Source: an uncultured Nitrospirota bacterium (GTDB lineage: Bacteria > Nitrospirota > Nitrospiria > Nitrospirales > UBA8639). Taken from it: a stretch of DNA of 64,000 nt. The DNA lies in contig CAKZPV010000004.1 of NCBI GenBank assembly GCA_937139405.1, positions 1 through 64,000 of the forward strand. The letters are read 5' to 3'. Numbering within the stretch: position 1 is the first letter of the stretch; each line of letters starts with the position of its first letter. The notes beneath the pieces were generated by a model. The model ran no database searches and was not told the DNA's origin. It worked only from the letters and a program-made list of their open reading frames with translations. Of this stretch, positions 10,600 to 19,726 are shown piece by piece. Position numbers and translations under genes: made by a program.

Positions 10600-12441
10600 A
10601 TGTCCAGTGAGAAAAACAGAGAGGCAGGTGAGGTCGTTCAGGATTCCCCGGAATCATTGGGTGAAAATGGAGCGCCCAGAACGAATAACTTGCCGAATGA
10701 ATTACGAAGCGGTTCTGATAGCTTTTCCCAAGCGACGATTATGATGGTCGACGACGAAGCGACCACCATGGAAGTCATGCAAGCTTTTCTGGAGGATGCT
10801 GGCTATCAACACTTTGAGCTTCTAGAGGATTCGTCGCAAGCTCTCACGAAAATCGAAGAATTGCGGCCGGACATCCTGCTGCTTGATTTGGTCATGCCCA
10901 AAGTGACCGGATTCGAAATATTGGAGCAGATTAGAAGTCACCCACTGCTCAGCCATTTACCGATTCTTATCCTCACGTCGTCAACAGACGCCAATACGAA
11001 ACTTAAGGCCCTTGACCAAGGTGCGACTGATTTCTTATCCAAGCCCGTGGATCCAAGTGAATTAACACTCCGGGTTCGAAATACTCTTGCGGCTAAAGCG
11101 TATCAGAACCAACTCGCCTACTATGATTCACTGACCAAACTACCAAACCAGAGCTTGTTTCTTGACCGGTTGACCTGGTTTCTTCAACGTGCAGAACGAC
11201 AAAATGAGAATCTGGTGTTGCTCCACATCACGTATGACCAATTGAAGCAGATATCCAATACGTTGGGCCCGTTGGTCGGTGACCAGATCATTATCCAAAT
11301 TGCAGAACGCATGAATTCTTGCATTCGAAGTTCAGATATGTTCGGACATGGGAATGGAGCTCAGAGAGAAATTGATAGCTTGTTTCGGATTAGCCGGGAT
11401 GAATTTTCCCTTTTGTGTCCCAATATGGCGCATATCGAGGATTCGACGAAGTTGGCCTACAGAATTCTTCGGGTCATGGAGAAACCCTTTAATGCCAACG
11501 GGACAGAGATCTACATTGGACCTCATATCGGTATCGCAAGCTACCCAGTCGATGCGACTGAGATGGCTAAACTTATTCAGTGCGCCACAGGCGCAAGTGA
11601 CCAAGCGCAGAGCCAGGGCAAAGTGGGCTTTCATTTTTATTCGAGCGACCTGAATGCTCAGAGTTTGGAGCGTCTGCAACTAGAGGCAGATCTTCGTCAT
11701 GCCATCGAAGACAATCAAATGGTGTTACATTATCAACCGAAGGTCGACGTCAAGACTGGACGCATAAAAGGAGTGGAAGCACTGGTTCGCTGGCAGCAAC
11801 CTGACGGAAGCCTTCGATTCCCCGATTCTTTCATTCCCTTGGCTGAAGATACTGACTTGATCCTCCCCCTCGGCAAATGGGTTCTCCACGAGGCCTGCAC
11901 TCAAATGGCACTGTGGAAAACGCAGGGGTTGGAATTGCAAGTTGCTGTGAATCTTTCAGCAAAGCAATTTCGTGCTAATGATTTAGTGCACCTTGTCAAT
12001 CAGACGTTATTAACCCACGACTTGGATGCACAATATTTAACCCTAGAGTTAACTGAAAGTCTGGTCATGGAAAATCCCGAACAGGCCGTGCTGACCTTAA
12101 ACCAATTGATCGGTTTGGGAGTTAAACTTTCCATCGATGACTTTGGCACGGGCTATTCATCTCTCAGTTATTTGAAACGATTTCCTCTTCATGAGTTGAA
12201 GATCGACCGTTCCTTCCTCATGGACATCACGAATGATCCGGAAGACCGTGCGTTGGTGTCAGCAATGATTTATTTGGCTCATGAATTTAACTTGAAAGTG
12301 GTTGCCGAAGGCGTAGAGATGCAGGACCAACTTGATATGCTTGTCGATCTGAATTGCGACGAATACCAGGGGTATTTCTATAGTCGACCAATTAGCGTGT
12401 CAGACCTCGCTCCCATGCTTTTACAAGGCACATTGGCATGA
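10600..12441 (+). CDS. REC-GGDEF-EAL response regulator, probable c-di-GMP phosphodiesterase
   Basis: A 613-residue protein. An N-terminal receiver (about 45-165) has the acidic pair MMVDDE and phospho-acceptor Asp96 in LLDLVMP. A GGDEF-type domain (about 175-350) has SRDEF (265-269) in place of GGDEF, so diguanylate cyclase activity is unlikely. The EAL domain (about 365-605) keeps EAL (393-395), NLSAKQF, LELTES, DDFGTGYSSL, LKIDRSF and VAEGVE, the set needed for metal binding and hydrolysis of c-di-GMP. The degenerate cyclase domain may act as a regulatory GTP-binding module, as in other composite proteins. It follows the hybrid kinase, a plausible phosphodonor via its Hpt domain. No ribosome site stands out before ATG 10600. 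Confidence 0.92.
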   Translation: MSSEKNREAGEVVQDSPESLGENGAPRTNNLPNELRSGSDSFSQATIMMVDDEATTMEVMQAFLEDAGYQHFELLEDSSQALTKIEELRPDILLLDLVMPKVTGFEILEQIRSHPLLSHLPILILTSSTDANTKLKALDQGATDFLSKPVDPSELTLRVRNTLAAKAYQNQLAYYDSLTKLPNQSLFLDRLTWFLQRAERQNENLVLLHITYDQLKQISNTLGPLVGDQIIIQIAERMNSCIRSSDMFGHGNGAQREIDSLFRISRDEFSLLCPNMAHIEDSTKLAYRILRVMEKPFNANGTEIYIGPHIGIASYPVDATEMAKLIQCATGASDQAQSQGKVGFHFYSSDLNAQSLERLQLEADLRHAIEDNQMVLHYQPKVDVKTGRIKGVEALVRWQQPDGSLRFPDSFIPLAEDTDLILPLGKWVLHEACTQMALWKTQGLELQVAVNLSAKQFRANDLVHLVNQTLLTHDLDAQYLTLELTESLVMENPEQAVLTLNQLIGLGVKLSIDDFGTGYSSLSYLKRFPLHELKIDRSFLMDITNDPEDRALVSAMIYLAHEFNLKVVAEGVEMQDQLDMLVDLNCDEYQGYFYSRPISVSDLAPMLLQGTLA

Positions 12442-12939
12442 AAGCCTAGAATGCCATCTCCATTCGGTTCGATCTCACATTTTAGTCAGTAATCTCCAAA
12501 TTCCATACGGCTCCTCGACGACAGTTTGAGCTCCCCTGTCGTGTTGTCTCACACACGTCTCCCTCTCTTCTCCTCATCACCTTACATTCTTCCTTTTCTT
12601 TTATGAATCTGATCGTTCGCCTCCTATAACTTCAACATACTCCAAGAAATCTGCAACAATAGAAAACAAGAGGACGACATTGCTCCTCTTTCGTACAATG
12701 AAATTAGCACTCCATGGACTCGAGGAAAAAGATCCTTTTCCTTTGGAATTTTACGATTTGTCATTTTCTGCATGTTCTTCGAAGTCTCAACTGTTTCATG
12801 CGTTCTTCCGAGAAAAAGGACAAGGTTTCTTGCATTCTACGACATCGAATATATCTGAAGTTCCATGATGCATGACCTGTGAACACAGTGAAGACGTCGG
12901 ACGCATCAAAATTTTGATTTGAGCAACCAGGATATTCAG
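12442..12939. other. Intergenic region before the EAL-like/HDOD gene
   Basis: About 500 bases, AT-rich, with no gene I can support. The open frame at 12680-12868 has no ribosome site or recognisable product. A promoter for the next gene is expected here but I cannot place it with confidence. Confidence 0.4.
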
Positions 12940-14163
12940 ATGGACCCTGCTCTGGCACAATATGAAAATGTGTTTGTCGGTCGGCAACCCATTCTCTCCC
13001 CACATATGAAAACAGTGGGCTATGAAGTGCTCTATCGAGATTGTGAGCGAGGACAAGCCGTGTTCACTGATGAAGCCGTGGCCACCGCCACGGTTCTTCT
13101 CAACACGTATTTAGATATTGGACTGGAACAAGTCGTCGGTTCCCATTTAGCCTTCCTCAATATTCCTAAACAATTTCTGTTAGAACGCTACTGTGAAGCT
13201 CTGCCAAAAAATCGTGTGGTCTTAGAAATTCTTGAAAACGTCGAACCAACACCGACAGTCATCGAAGCCCTCCAAGCATTAAGCCAACAAGGGTATACCA
13301 TTGCACTCGACGACTTTGTGTACCGCGCTCAATTGCAACCTTTTTTAGAAATTGCCGATATCGTCAAGATTGATGTGTTAGGGAAAAGTGAAGCACAATT
13401 ACATCGAGAGGTCTCACAACTTCGAGAGTACCGCGTACGTCTTTTAGCCGAAAAGGTGGAGTCGCGAGAGGCATATGAAATATGCAGAAAATTGGGATTC
13501 TATTATTTTCAAGGCTATTTCTTTTTTCGACCAGACATTATTCGAGGCCGAGAAATTCCAGCCAATCGCGGAGCTCTTCTGGAATTAATGGGGAAAATTC
13601 AGGACCCTCATATTCCCTTTCATGGCTTAGTGGAACATATCCGCAATGATCTGTCCTTGAGTTATAAAGTCTTACGCTATGTTAATTCAGCCTACGTCGG
13701 TCTTCCCAGGCGGGTCGACTCCATTGATCGTGCCGCCTGCATGGTGGGCATTGACCGTATCCGAACGTGGGCGACGCTCATCATTATGTCGAGCGCCCAA
13801 ACGCAAGCACCTGAGATTTTGGTTATTGCCTTAGTGCGAGCAAAAATGTGCGAGCGATTAGGCTATCGCCTTGGTGTCAATGCACCAGAAAAATATTTCA
13901 CGATGGGACTTCTGTCGGTCTTGGATGCTTTGTATGAATCACCAATGGAAAAGATCCTCGACCAGCTCCCATTGCCTGAGGATACTCGAGAGGCCCTGAT
14001 TAACGGGACGGGAGAGATGGGGTTGATCCTCTCTTGCGTGAAAGCGTATGAGGAAGGCGAATGGATGGAACTCAAGCCTATCCAATTAGAACCCTCAGTC
14101 ATTCGAGATTTTTACTTAGAAGCCATCAATTGGGCGAACCATTTCTCTCCCATGATTGCGTAG
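12940..14163 (+). CDS. EAL-like/HDOD signalling protein (YuxH family)
   Basis: About 407 residues. The N-terminal half is a modified EAL domain of the YuxH type: FVGRQPIL and GYEVLYRDC replace the canonical EAL motif, ALDDFVYR replaces DDFGTG, and LLAEKVES is retained. It probably does not hydrolyse c-di-GMP. The C-terminal half (about 200-400) is an HDOD domain (LSYKVLRYVNSAYVG), a non-enzymatic HD-related module used in signalling. Start choice: the frame also opens at TTG 12919, but only ATG 12940 has a ribosome site (AGGA 12929-12932, 7 bases before), so I start there. It lies in the same orientation as the kinase and REC-GGDEF-EAL genes and extends the c-di-GMP theme of this block. Confidence 0.88.
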   Translation: MDPALAQYENVFVGRQPILSPHMKTVGYEVLYRDCERGQAVFTDEAVATATVLLNTYLDIGLEQVVGSHLAFLNIPKQFLLERYCEALPKNRVVLEILENVEPTPTVIEALQALSQQGYTIALDDFVYRAQLQPFLEIADIVKIDVLGKSEAQLHREVSQLREYRVRLLAEKVESREAYEICRKLGFYYFQGYFFFRPDIIRGREIPANRGALLELMGKIQDPHIPFHGLVEHIRNDLSLSYKVLRYVNSAYVGLPRRVDSIDRAACMVGIDRIRTWATLIIMSSAQTQAPEILVIALVRAKMCERLGYRLGVNAPEKYFTMGLLSVLDALYESPMEKILDQLPLPEDTREALINGTGEMGLILSCVKAYEEGEWMELKPIQLEPSVIRDFYLEAINWANHFSPMIA

Positions 14164-14187
14164 CCTCCAGCTGACGCTTTGCTTCTT
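14158..14187 (+). terminator. Possible weak intrinsic terminator after the HDOD gene
   Basis: GCGTAGC (14158-14164) can pair with GCT-G-ACGC (14170-14177) with one bulged G, followed by TTTGCTTCTTT. The stem overlaps the stop codon; the bulge and interrupted T run make it weak. Confidence 0.3.
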
Positions 14188-14385
14188 TCCCATTCGTTTC
14201 ACACCTTTTGTATCATCCAGACACCCAGACCTTCCCTCGCAATACACCAAGCCAACGTCACAATAAAAGATGCAAGTAGGCATGCGACATCACAGATGCT
14301 ATGATACGGTTCTTGAATGAAAAATCTGCACTTGCCTTGCTGAAATATTCTTCTTCTCAAATTTATATGTGAGACCACTATCGAT

Positions 14386-15315
14386 ATGAGTTTTATTCCT
14401 ACAACTGACATTGCTCCTCTCCAGACCTCGTCGATGAACGCGACGAGAAAGAAATCACTCCCTCCTTGGTTTCACATTCAATTACGCCCAGGGCCTCATT
14501 ACAAGGAACTTCGTCAGCTCGTTGAGACGCACAAGCTTCATACGATTTGTGAAGAAGCACGCTGCCCCAATTTATGGGAATGTTGGAATAATCGAACAGC
14601 CACATTTCTTATTCTTGGAGATATTTGCACACGCCGCTGTCATTATTGTTCAGTGACGACAGGCCGCCCATTAGCGTTGGACAGAGACGAGCCGCAACGC
14701 GTTGCTGATGCTGTGAAGGTTTTAAAACTTCGACATGCGGTCATCACGTCAGTTAATCGTGATGATCTACCCGATGGAGGGGCGAAGATTTTTGCAGAAA
14801 CCATTGCTCAAATTCGGCAGATGAATCCTACCTGCACGGTGGAAGTCCTCATTCCTGACTTTCAAGGCCAGAAGAAAGACTTAACCACAATTATTTGTGA
14901 ACATCCTGATATTCTCAATCACAACATCGAAACAGTTCCACGCCTGTTCCCCTCCATTCGCCCACAGGGAAAATACTCTCGCTCGCTCACCGTGCTTGAA
15001 TGGGCACACCAAATGGGAGCTCGGACCAAATCTGGCCTCATGGCAGGATTAGGGGAAACTGAAGAAGAAATTCGATCGGTGATGAAGGAGCTTCGAACGG
15101 TAGGCTGCGACATGCTTACAATTGGACAATATCTTCGCCCAACATTAGAACATGCCCCAGTTGCTCGCTATTACACACCAGAAGAATTTGAAAGATTGAA
15201 GCAGGAAGGACTAGGACTGGGATTTCGACATGTCGAATCCGGCCCTCTGGTTCGGAGTTCTTATCATGCAGACCGGCAAGCCACTCACACCATGCAGCTT
15301 CATGAATACATGTGA
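14386..15315 (+). CDS. lipA: Lipoyl synthase
   Basis: A 309-residue radical SAM enzyme that inserts two sulfur atoms into octanoyl groups on lipoyl domains. Both iron-sulfur cluster motifs are visible: CEEARCPNLWEC for the auxiliary cluster and CTRRCHYC for the SAM cluster. Conserved stretches such as SVNRDDLPDGG, HNIETVPRL and TIGQYLRPT follow, and the length is usual. The N-terminus may begin at the later ATG 14434; neither start has a strong ribosome site. It stands alone, with no lipB or dehydrogenase genes nearby; citrate synthase is about 1.1 kb downstream. Confidence 0.96.
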   Translation: MSFIPTTDIAPLQTSSMNATRKKSLPPWFHIQLRPGPHYKELRQLVETHKLHTICEEARCPNLWECWNNRTATFLILGDICTRRCHYCSVTTGRPLALDRDEPQRVADAVKVLKLRHAVITSVNRDDLPDGGAKIFAETIAQIRQMNPTCTVEVLIPDFQGQKKDLTTIICEHPDILNHNIETVPRLFPSIRPQGKYSRSLTVLEWAHQMGARTKSGLMAGLGETEEEIRSVMKELRTVGCDMLTIGQYLRPTLEHAPVARYYTPEEFERLKQEGLGLGFRHVESGPLVRSSYHADRQATHTMQLHEYM

Positions 15316-15679
15316 GAGCTAGCCACTGACTAGAGGCTTTAGGGCATTCAGCTCTTGCCAACTAATACTGAATATTTATTCTGATCTTTGTGAAAATTTG
15401 ACCCACCCCGAGCAACCGATTGGGTTTTTTCAGCCAAGGCGTCCAAATACAAATGCTCGCATAGATTTCGAAATGTTGAAAAATCAATGCGTGTACATTC
15501 ATGAAAACAGTTTTCGCACCTCATCATTGGCCTTCCCTCCAATTTATGGTACTATTCAAACGAATAGCGGAGGCTCGAACACTTCAGGATTCTCACCGTA
15601 TCTCCCCCAAGTGACAAAGTGAACTCCCTGAAATGCCCGACCCTCCCGCATTCGTATTTCCCGCACTCGTACCGTTCTC
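15316..15679. other. Intergenic region after lipA
   Basis: About 360 bases between convergent genes. An open frame at 15398-15622 has no recognisable product. I see no clear terminator. Confidence 0.35.
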
Positions 15680-16030
15680 CTAGCGAATAATCAACGCATG
15701 CCCATCACTTGTAGAAATCAAAGCTTGTAGCATTTGTCCTGGCTCCTTTTGCCCGTTTGGGAAGGCAGTATCACGGCCAATCTCTACCCGAATGGGCTCC
15801 TGCGTCTCCTGCCCCTCAACAACATAGACATTGCCTTGAATTTCCTTGAGCATCCCTTCTACGTTCTGAAATTGAGATGAACCTCCTATCGATGATGCCG
15901 ACTGCGTTTGCACGCCTTTGTTACTTTGAAGCAGAGCTCCACCAAGGTCCGCATTTCCAGCAAAACTGAGAGGCACCCATAGGCACCCTAGAATCAACGC
16001 CCCTGCACAAAGATAGCGAAACTGTTTCAT
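15680..16030 (-). CDS. Small exported protein of unknown function
   Basis: A 116-residue protein with a signal peptide (MKQFRYLCAGALILGC, hydrophobic core, likely cleavage after LSFA). The mature part contains a small beta-rich region (GMLKEIQGNVYVVEG, then PIRVEIGRDTAFP), in the style of short secreted proteins that hold one beta-barrel-like fold. Start choice: the frame is open for 27 more codons, but GAGGAGG (16037-16043) sits six bases before ATG 16030, so this start is clear. I do not recognise a family. Confidence 0.8.
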   Translation of the reverse strand: MKQFRYLCAGALILGCLWVPLSFAGNADLGGALLQSNKGVQTQSASSIGGSSQFQNVEGMLKEIQGNVYVVEGQETQEPIRVEIGRDTAFPNGQKEPGQMLQALISTSDGHALIIR

Positions 16031-16433
16031 CACGTACCTCCTCTGCTTTTGACACTTACCAAGACGGGATATCCAACCATTCTCAATTAATAATATACGT
16101 GGGTTGTGCAAAGGCTGTTCCCCTTAGAATCACTCACATATTTCTATAATAAATCCAAATAGTTGCAGAAAAATTATTCAACCCTATGGCTCAGTATTCA
16201 TCAAGAAAATGCAGGGCAGAACCTACAATGACGGCCAAACCGCTGTAGGGAGAATAGTGCAGATTGAGGACGCGCAAGGAAAAACAAAAATTCAAGAAAT
16301 AGATTAATATTCACAAGAGGGCATGGCGCGTTCCTATCCGAAGTGCAATGATGATTAGCCCAGAAACATAGGGGCCGCTATAATAATGTTTTTGTAGTCG
16401 CGTTAACGATACGACTCGAAGGAAGCAGAACGC
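16031..16433. other. Divergent intergenic region before citrate synthase
   Basis: About 400 bases containing the promoters of two divergent genes. A 32-codon open frame at 16209-16307 (+) has a coding-like composition (RTYNDGQTAVGRI) but no ribosome site, so I do not call it. GGAAG at 16421-16425 is the ribosome site of the next gene. Confidence 0.4.
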
Positions 16434-17579
16434 ATGCGTGATTTCTTCCCTGGCTTGGCTGGGATTCCTGCCGCTAAATCCTCCATCAGCTTCGTGGATG
16501 GAGAAAAAGGAATTTTAGAATATCGTGGGATTCGTATTGAAGATTTGGCTCAACACAGCTCCTTTCTTGAGACTGCGTTTCTTTTACTTTTTAAGCAACT
16601 TCCGACCCTCCATGAATTAGAACGTTTCACCTGGGACATTTCTCATCACCGTCGCATCAATGACCGCATTATTGATCTCTTGAAATTGTTCCCAGAACAG
16701 GGGCATCCGATGGACGCACTGCAAGCAGCAGTCGCAGCCCTCGGAATGTTTTATCCCGCGCCCGATGTGCAGGATGAAACCATTCGGTATCTCACTGCTG
16801 TTCGCCTGATCGCTAAACTACCTACGATTGTCGCCGCCTTTGCACAGCTACGACGAGGAAATGAGGCCGTCCAACCCCGTGATGAGCTCTCATTCGCAGA
16901 AAATTTTCTCTACATGCTAACAAATCAGATTCCAGATCCAGTCCTGACCAAGATATTCGACGTCTGTTTAATCTTACATGCCGAGCACACGATGAATGCT
17001 TCCACATTTAGCGGTATGGTGACTGCCTCAACTCTGGCCGATCCTTACACAGTCATCTCATCGGCCATTGGAACCTTGAAAGGCCCGCTCCATGGTGGCG
17101 CAAACGAAGCGGTCATTCATATGTTAGAGGAGATCAATTCAGCAGATCGCCTTACCATGTATGTCGATAACAAATTATTGAATAAGGAGAAAATCATGGG
17201 ATTTGGCCATCGGATCTACAAAGTCAAAGATCCTCGTGCCATCGTCATGCAGACATTCGCTCAACAACTCGATAGCCTGGGTAATGCCCAATCCCTCTTC
17301 ATCTTGGCCAGAGCCGTGGAGAAATATATGGAAACCCGGATAGGATCAAAAGGCATTCGCCCTAACGTCGATTTTTATTCAGGTATCATTTACCATCGAA
17401 TGGAAATCGAGACCGATCTTTTTACGCCAATTTTTGCCATGGCCCGGGTAGCGGGGTGGCTCGCCCATTGCTTTGAACAGTACCAACAGAATCATCTTTT
17501 TCGCCCCGACCAGATTTATGATGGCCCCCATCACCGCTCCTATCAACCGATAGAATTGCGGAAGCCTCACTCCAACTAA
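16434..17579 (+). CDS. gltA: Citrate synthase
   Basis: A 381-residue enzyme of the TCA cycle that condenses acetyl-CoA with oxaloacetate. The catalytic residues are present: His220 in GPLHGGANEA, His259 in GFGHRIYKVKDPR and Asp313 in NVDFYSG. The length fits the shorter citrate/methylcitrate synthase type rather than the longer enterobacterial form, so a 2-methylcitrate synthase activity cannot be excluded; no prp genes are nearby. Start ATG 16434 is preceded by GGAAG with 8-base spacing. Confidence 0.93.
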   Translation: MRDFFPGLAGIPAAKSSISFVDGEKGILEYRGIRIEDLAQHSSFLETAFLLLFKQLPTLHELERFTWDISHHRRINDRIIDLLKLFPEQGHPMDALQAAVAALGMFYPAPDVQDETIRYLTAVRLIAKLPTIVAAFAQLRRGNEAVQPRDELSFAENFLYMLTNQIPDPVLTKIFDVCLILHAEHTMNASTFSGMVTASTLADPYTVISSAIGTLKGPLHGGANEAVIHMLEEINSADRLTMYVDNKLLNKEKIMGFGHRIYKVKDPRAIVMQTFAQQLDSLGNAQSLFILARAVEKYMETRIGSKGIRPNVDFYSGIIYHRMEIETDLFTPIFAMARVAGWLAHCFEQYQQNHLFRPDQIYDGPHHRSYQPIELRKPHSN

Positions 17580-17830
17580 TTTTTTCCTACTACTCAGACG
17601 CACCTTCCCTTCCCCCCACAAGGATAAGACTAGATTTTTAACCTTAGGGCGTCTCCCGCTGCATACAAGATACTGATGATGTGCGGCATCTTGACTGGCA
17701 TGCGTCCAGTCCTATCCACCGAGCAGAAAGTCTTCTCTTACGCTATCCTGCCTAAAAGCCGCACTTTTCTAACCTCTTTTTTTCTTTCTAGAAAAAGCCG
17801 ATATAAAGGGAAACTCTTGGGAACCGCACA

Positions 17831-18562
17831 ATGGTCACAACTGTATTCAGTGTATTTTGATGTTGTCTCGTCATAGAATCCCTCTTACCAGGATGGACGC
17901 TGCTTAAAGTAAAGACCTGGCCCTTACGCGTGATCCTCGTCAATCTTGTTCAAATTGCCATCGTCTGGATGGCCGGATTCACCTAGGAATCTTGGCTGTC
18001 ATCATGGTCTATTCTTCAGCTCTCTGCGCACTTGTCAGCAGTACCAGGCGGGCTGTTCGCTTATTTCTCGGCAACCTTTGTTTTCTATTGGTGGCATCGT
18101 TGGCGACATGAAGTGCAGATACTTTGGCTCGCCTTCCACCAAATACACCATAGCCCTCAACGATTGGAAGTCATCACATCGTTTTATAAACATCCCGGCG
18201 AGATGGTATTCAATTCTATTCTTGGAAGTCTCATCGTCTATTCTCTCCTTGGACTTTCAGTTGAAGCAGGTTTCATCTATACCACCTGCACGGCTGTAGG
18301 AGAATTCTTTTATCACACGAATATTCGCACGCCACAATGGATCGGTTATGTTTTTCAACGCCCAGAAATGCACCGAATTCATCATCAACACCAGTACCAC
18401 AAGAACAATTATGGGGATATCGTCTGGTGGGATATGCTTTTTGGAACCTACGAAAACCCTGCAACCTGGGATGATGTTTGTGGCTTTGAGGAATACCAAA
18501 AGCAGCAGCTACTGCCGATGTTAGCCTACAATGATGTCCATACCCTACATGAAAAAGACTAA
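17831..18562 (+). pseudogene. Fatty acid hydroxylase / sterol desaturase family gene interrupted by two stop codons
   Basis: A single reading frame of 244 codons from ATG 17831 to 18562 encodes a full-length member of this di-iron membrane family, but contains TGA at 17858-17860 and TAG at 17984-17986. The frame resumes with family-like sequence after each stop (ESLLPGWTLLKV, then ESWLSSWSIL). The downstream 176 codons keep all three histidine clusters: HRWRHE, HQIHH and HRIHH. The context at TAG (AGFT, stop, ESWLS) suits a conserved Trp, so TGG to TAG is the likely change. An alternative TTG start at 18032 would give a shorter product lacking the first membrane segments; I think this is a decayed gene. 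About 250 bases upstream (17580-17830) hold nothing I recognise. Confidence 0.75.
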
Positions 18563-18607
18563 AGGTTGGTCTGCTCAGGAAAACCTGCCCAACAGTATCT
18601 GGCTAGT

Positions 18608-18740
18608 CCAAACTTAACGCAATGGCATTATTGCCGAATTGAAAAACTCAATATGCGAGCTTACGATAATCATGCCGCCAACAATCAGATAGATTCATAT
18701 GCGTCACGATATGATTGATGGACAGTTTCCGACAGGCTTC
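18608..18740 (-). pseudogene. Decayed duplicate of the 3' end of the DUF2891 gene
   Basis: Translated on the minus strand this gives NHIVTHMNLSDCWRHDYRK, a stop (TGA, 18048 side, at 18648-18650), then VFQFGNNAIALSL. The intact gene at 19727-20725 has NHIVTHMNLPQCWRTDYRK, Trp at the stop position, then VPQFGIYAIALSM. Nucleotide similarity to about 19757-19890 is obvious by eye. The rest of the copy is missing or unrecognisable up to the toxin-antitoxin genes. Confidence 0.8.
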
Positions 18741-19036
18741 ATTCTCGGGAGAAGTATACAGAGTCTGCCCTTGCGCGGCAGACATGGCAGTCAAACGATA
18801 CTACTCTTCAATTAATTTACCGATTCTCCACCTCCGCCAGCTTCTCAGCCACGCTATGGGGATGGAATCGAAAACTCTATATCTTCAAAAAAAATTTGTT
18901 TTCCCTAAATCAGCCCTGGCTGCGTTAAGCATTGAACTCTCACTCGCTAAGATTGACAGGGCAAGGCACACCCACTACCCTCCAAGTAAAACCCATAACA
19001 GAAGCACTCTCAGAACAGTCTAAGGAGAAATATTCA

Positions 19037-19255
19037 ATGAGCACAAAAACCAAAGAAATATTAAATCAAGCCTTAGAACTCTCTCCGATTGAAAAAGCCC
19101 ATCTGGTTGATTGCCTTCTTTCAAGTCTAGATAAGCCCGATGAAGCCATTGATAATCTTTGGCGAGAGGAAGTCAAAAAAAGACTTGAAGCCTATCAAGC
19201 CGGAAAGCTCACTACCGTATCGCTTCAGCAAGTCCTGTCAAAATACCAGCAATGA
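19037..19255 (+). CDS. Addiction-module antitoxin (Unstab_antitox type)
   Basis: A 72-residue protein with the pattern of small putative addiction-module components: an N-terminal helix-rich region with LELSPIEKAHLVDCLLSSL, then LWREEVKKRLEAYQAGKL. Such proteins bind and neutralise a RelE/ParE-like toxin and repress their own operon. Start ATG 19037 has AAGGAG ten bases upstream; the frame extends further upstream but without a ribosome site. The last four bases overlap the toxin start (ATGA), the usual coupling of such pairs. Confidence 0.85.
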   Translation: MSTKTKEILNQALELSPIEKAHLVDCLLSSLDKPDEAIDNLWREEVKKRLEAYQAGKLTTVSLQQVLSKYQQ

Positions 19256-19551
19256 TAGAAATTCAACTATTAGAAATCGCCACAACAGAACTGGATGAGG
19301 CAGTCACATATTACAATTCAGAACATGCAGGCTTAGGTGACGATTTCATCCTCGAATTCGTCCGTTCTCTAGAACGAATCAAAGCTTACCCTCAAGCTTG
19401 GCAGCCCTTCACCCAAGATACCCGCCGCTGCCAATTACGACGATTCCCTTATGGCATTATTTACCAACTACTCGAGACTAAGATTTTAATTATTGCTATT
19501 TCCCACATGCATCGAGAACCTGGATATTGGAAAGATAGAATAACACCTTAG
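19252..19551 (+). CDS. RelE/ParE-family toxin
   Basis: A 99-residue protein of the RelE/ParE fold: LLEIATTELDEAVTYYNSEH, a central RIKAYPQAWQPF, then RRFPYGIIYQLLETKILIIAISHMHREPGYW, the pattern of the ParE-like subgroup paired with the antitoxin type upstream. It would act on ribosome-bound mRNA or on gyrase; the sequence alone does not tell which. It overlaps the antitoxin gene by four bases. The pair lies between two remnants of a DUF2891 gene, which suggests it arrived in or survived a rearranged site. Confidence 0.87.
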   Translation: MIEIQLLEIATTELDEAVTYYNSEHAGLGDDFILEFVRSLERIKAYPQAWQPFTQDTRRCQLRRFPYGIIYQLLETKILIIAISHMHREPGYWKDRITP

Positions 19552-19582
19552 GTCTTGAAAGCACGGAGTTCGCTACGTGGTA

Positions 19583-19642
19583 TTACTTCTCTTCATCGCC
19601 AAGACTTAAGCTAATCGCACAAATGCCGAGTGTCGGCCCGAC
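19583..19642 (-). pseudogene. Second remnant of a DUF2891 3' end
   Basis: The minus-strand translation VGPTLGICAISLSLGDEEK followed by TAA (19583-19585) parallels the VPQFGIYAIALSMEEKGTK end of the intact gene that starts its coding about 85 bases further on. Only about 20 codons are recognisable. Confidence 0.6.
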
Positions 19643-19726
19643 AATATCAAAATACAAAAAAATTGAACAATGTAATGAAGTGGAGAATTCCAGATGAAGA
19701 AGGGAAAGAATACAGAAGAGATGTAT

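Noticed and set aside
12680-12868. Open frame upstream of the EAL-like/HDOD gene
   Set aside because: No ribosome site, atypical composition, overlapped by equally long minus-strand frames.
16209-16307. Small 32-codon open frame before citrate synthase
   Set aside because: Composition looks coding-like but there is no ribosome site or homology I recognise; it may be a remnant.
17858-17986. Stop codon reassignment as explanation for in-frame TGA and TAG
   Set aside because: Other genes end normally at TGA and TAG, and the two sites are different stop codons, so gene decay is simpler.
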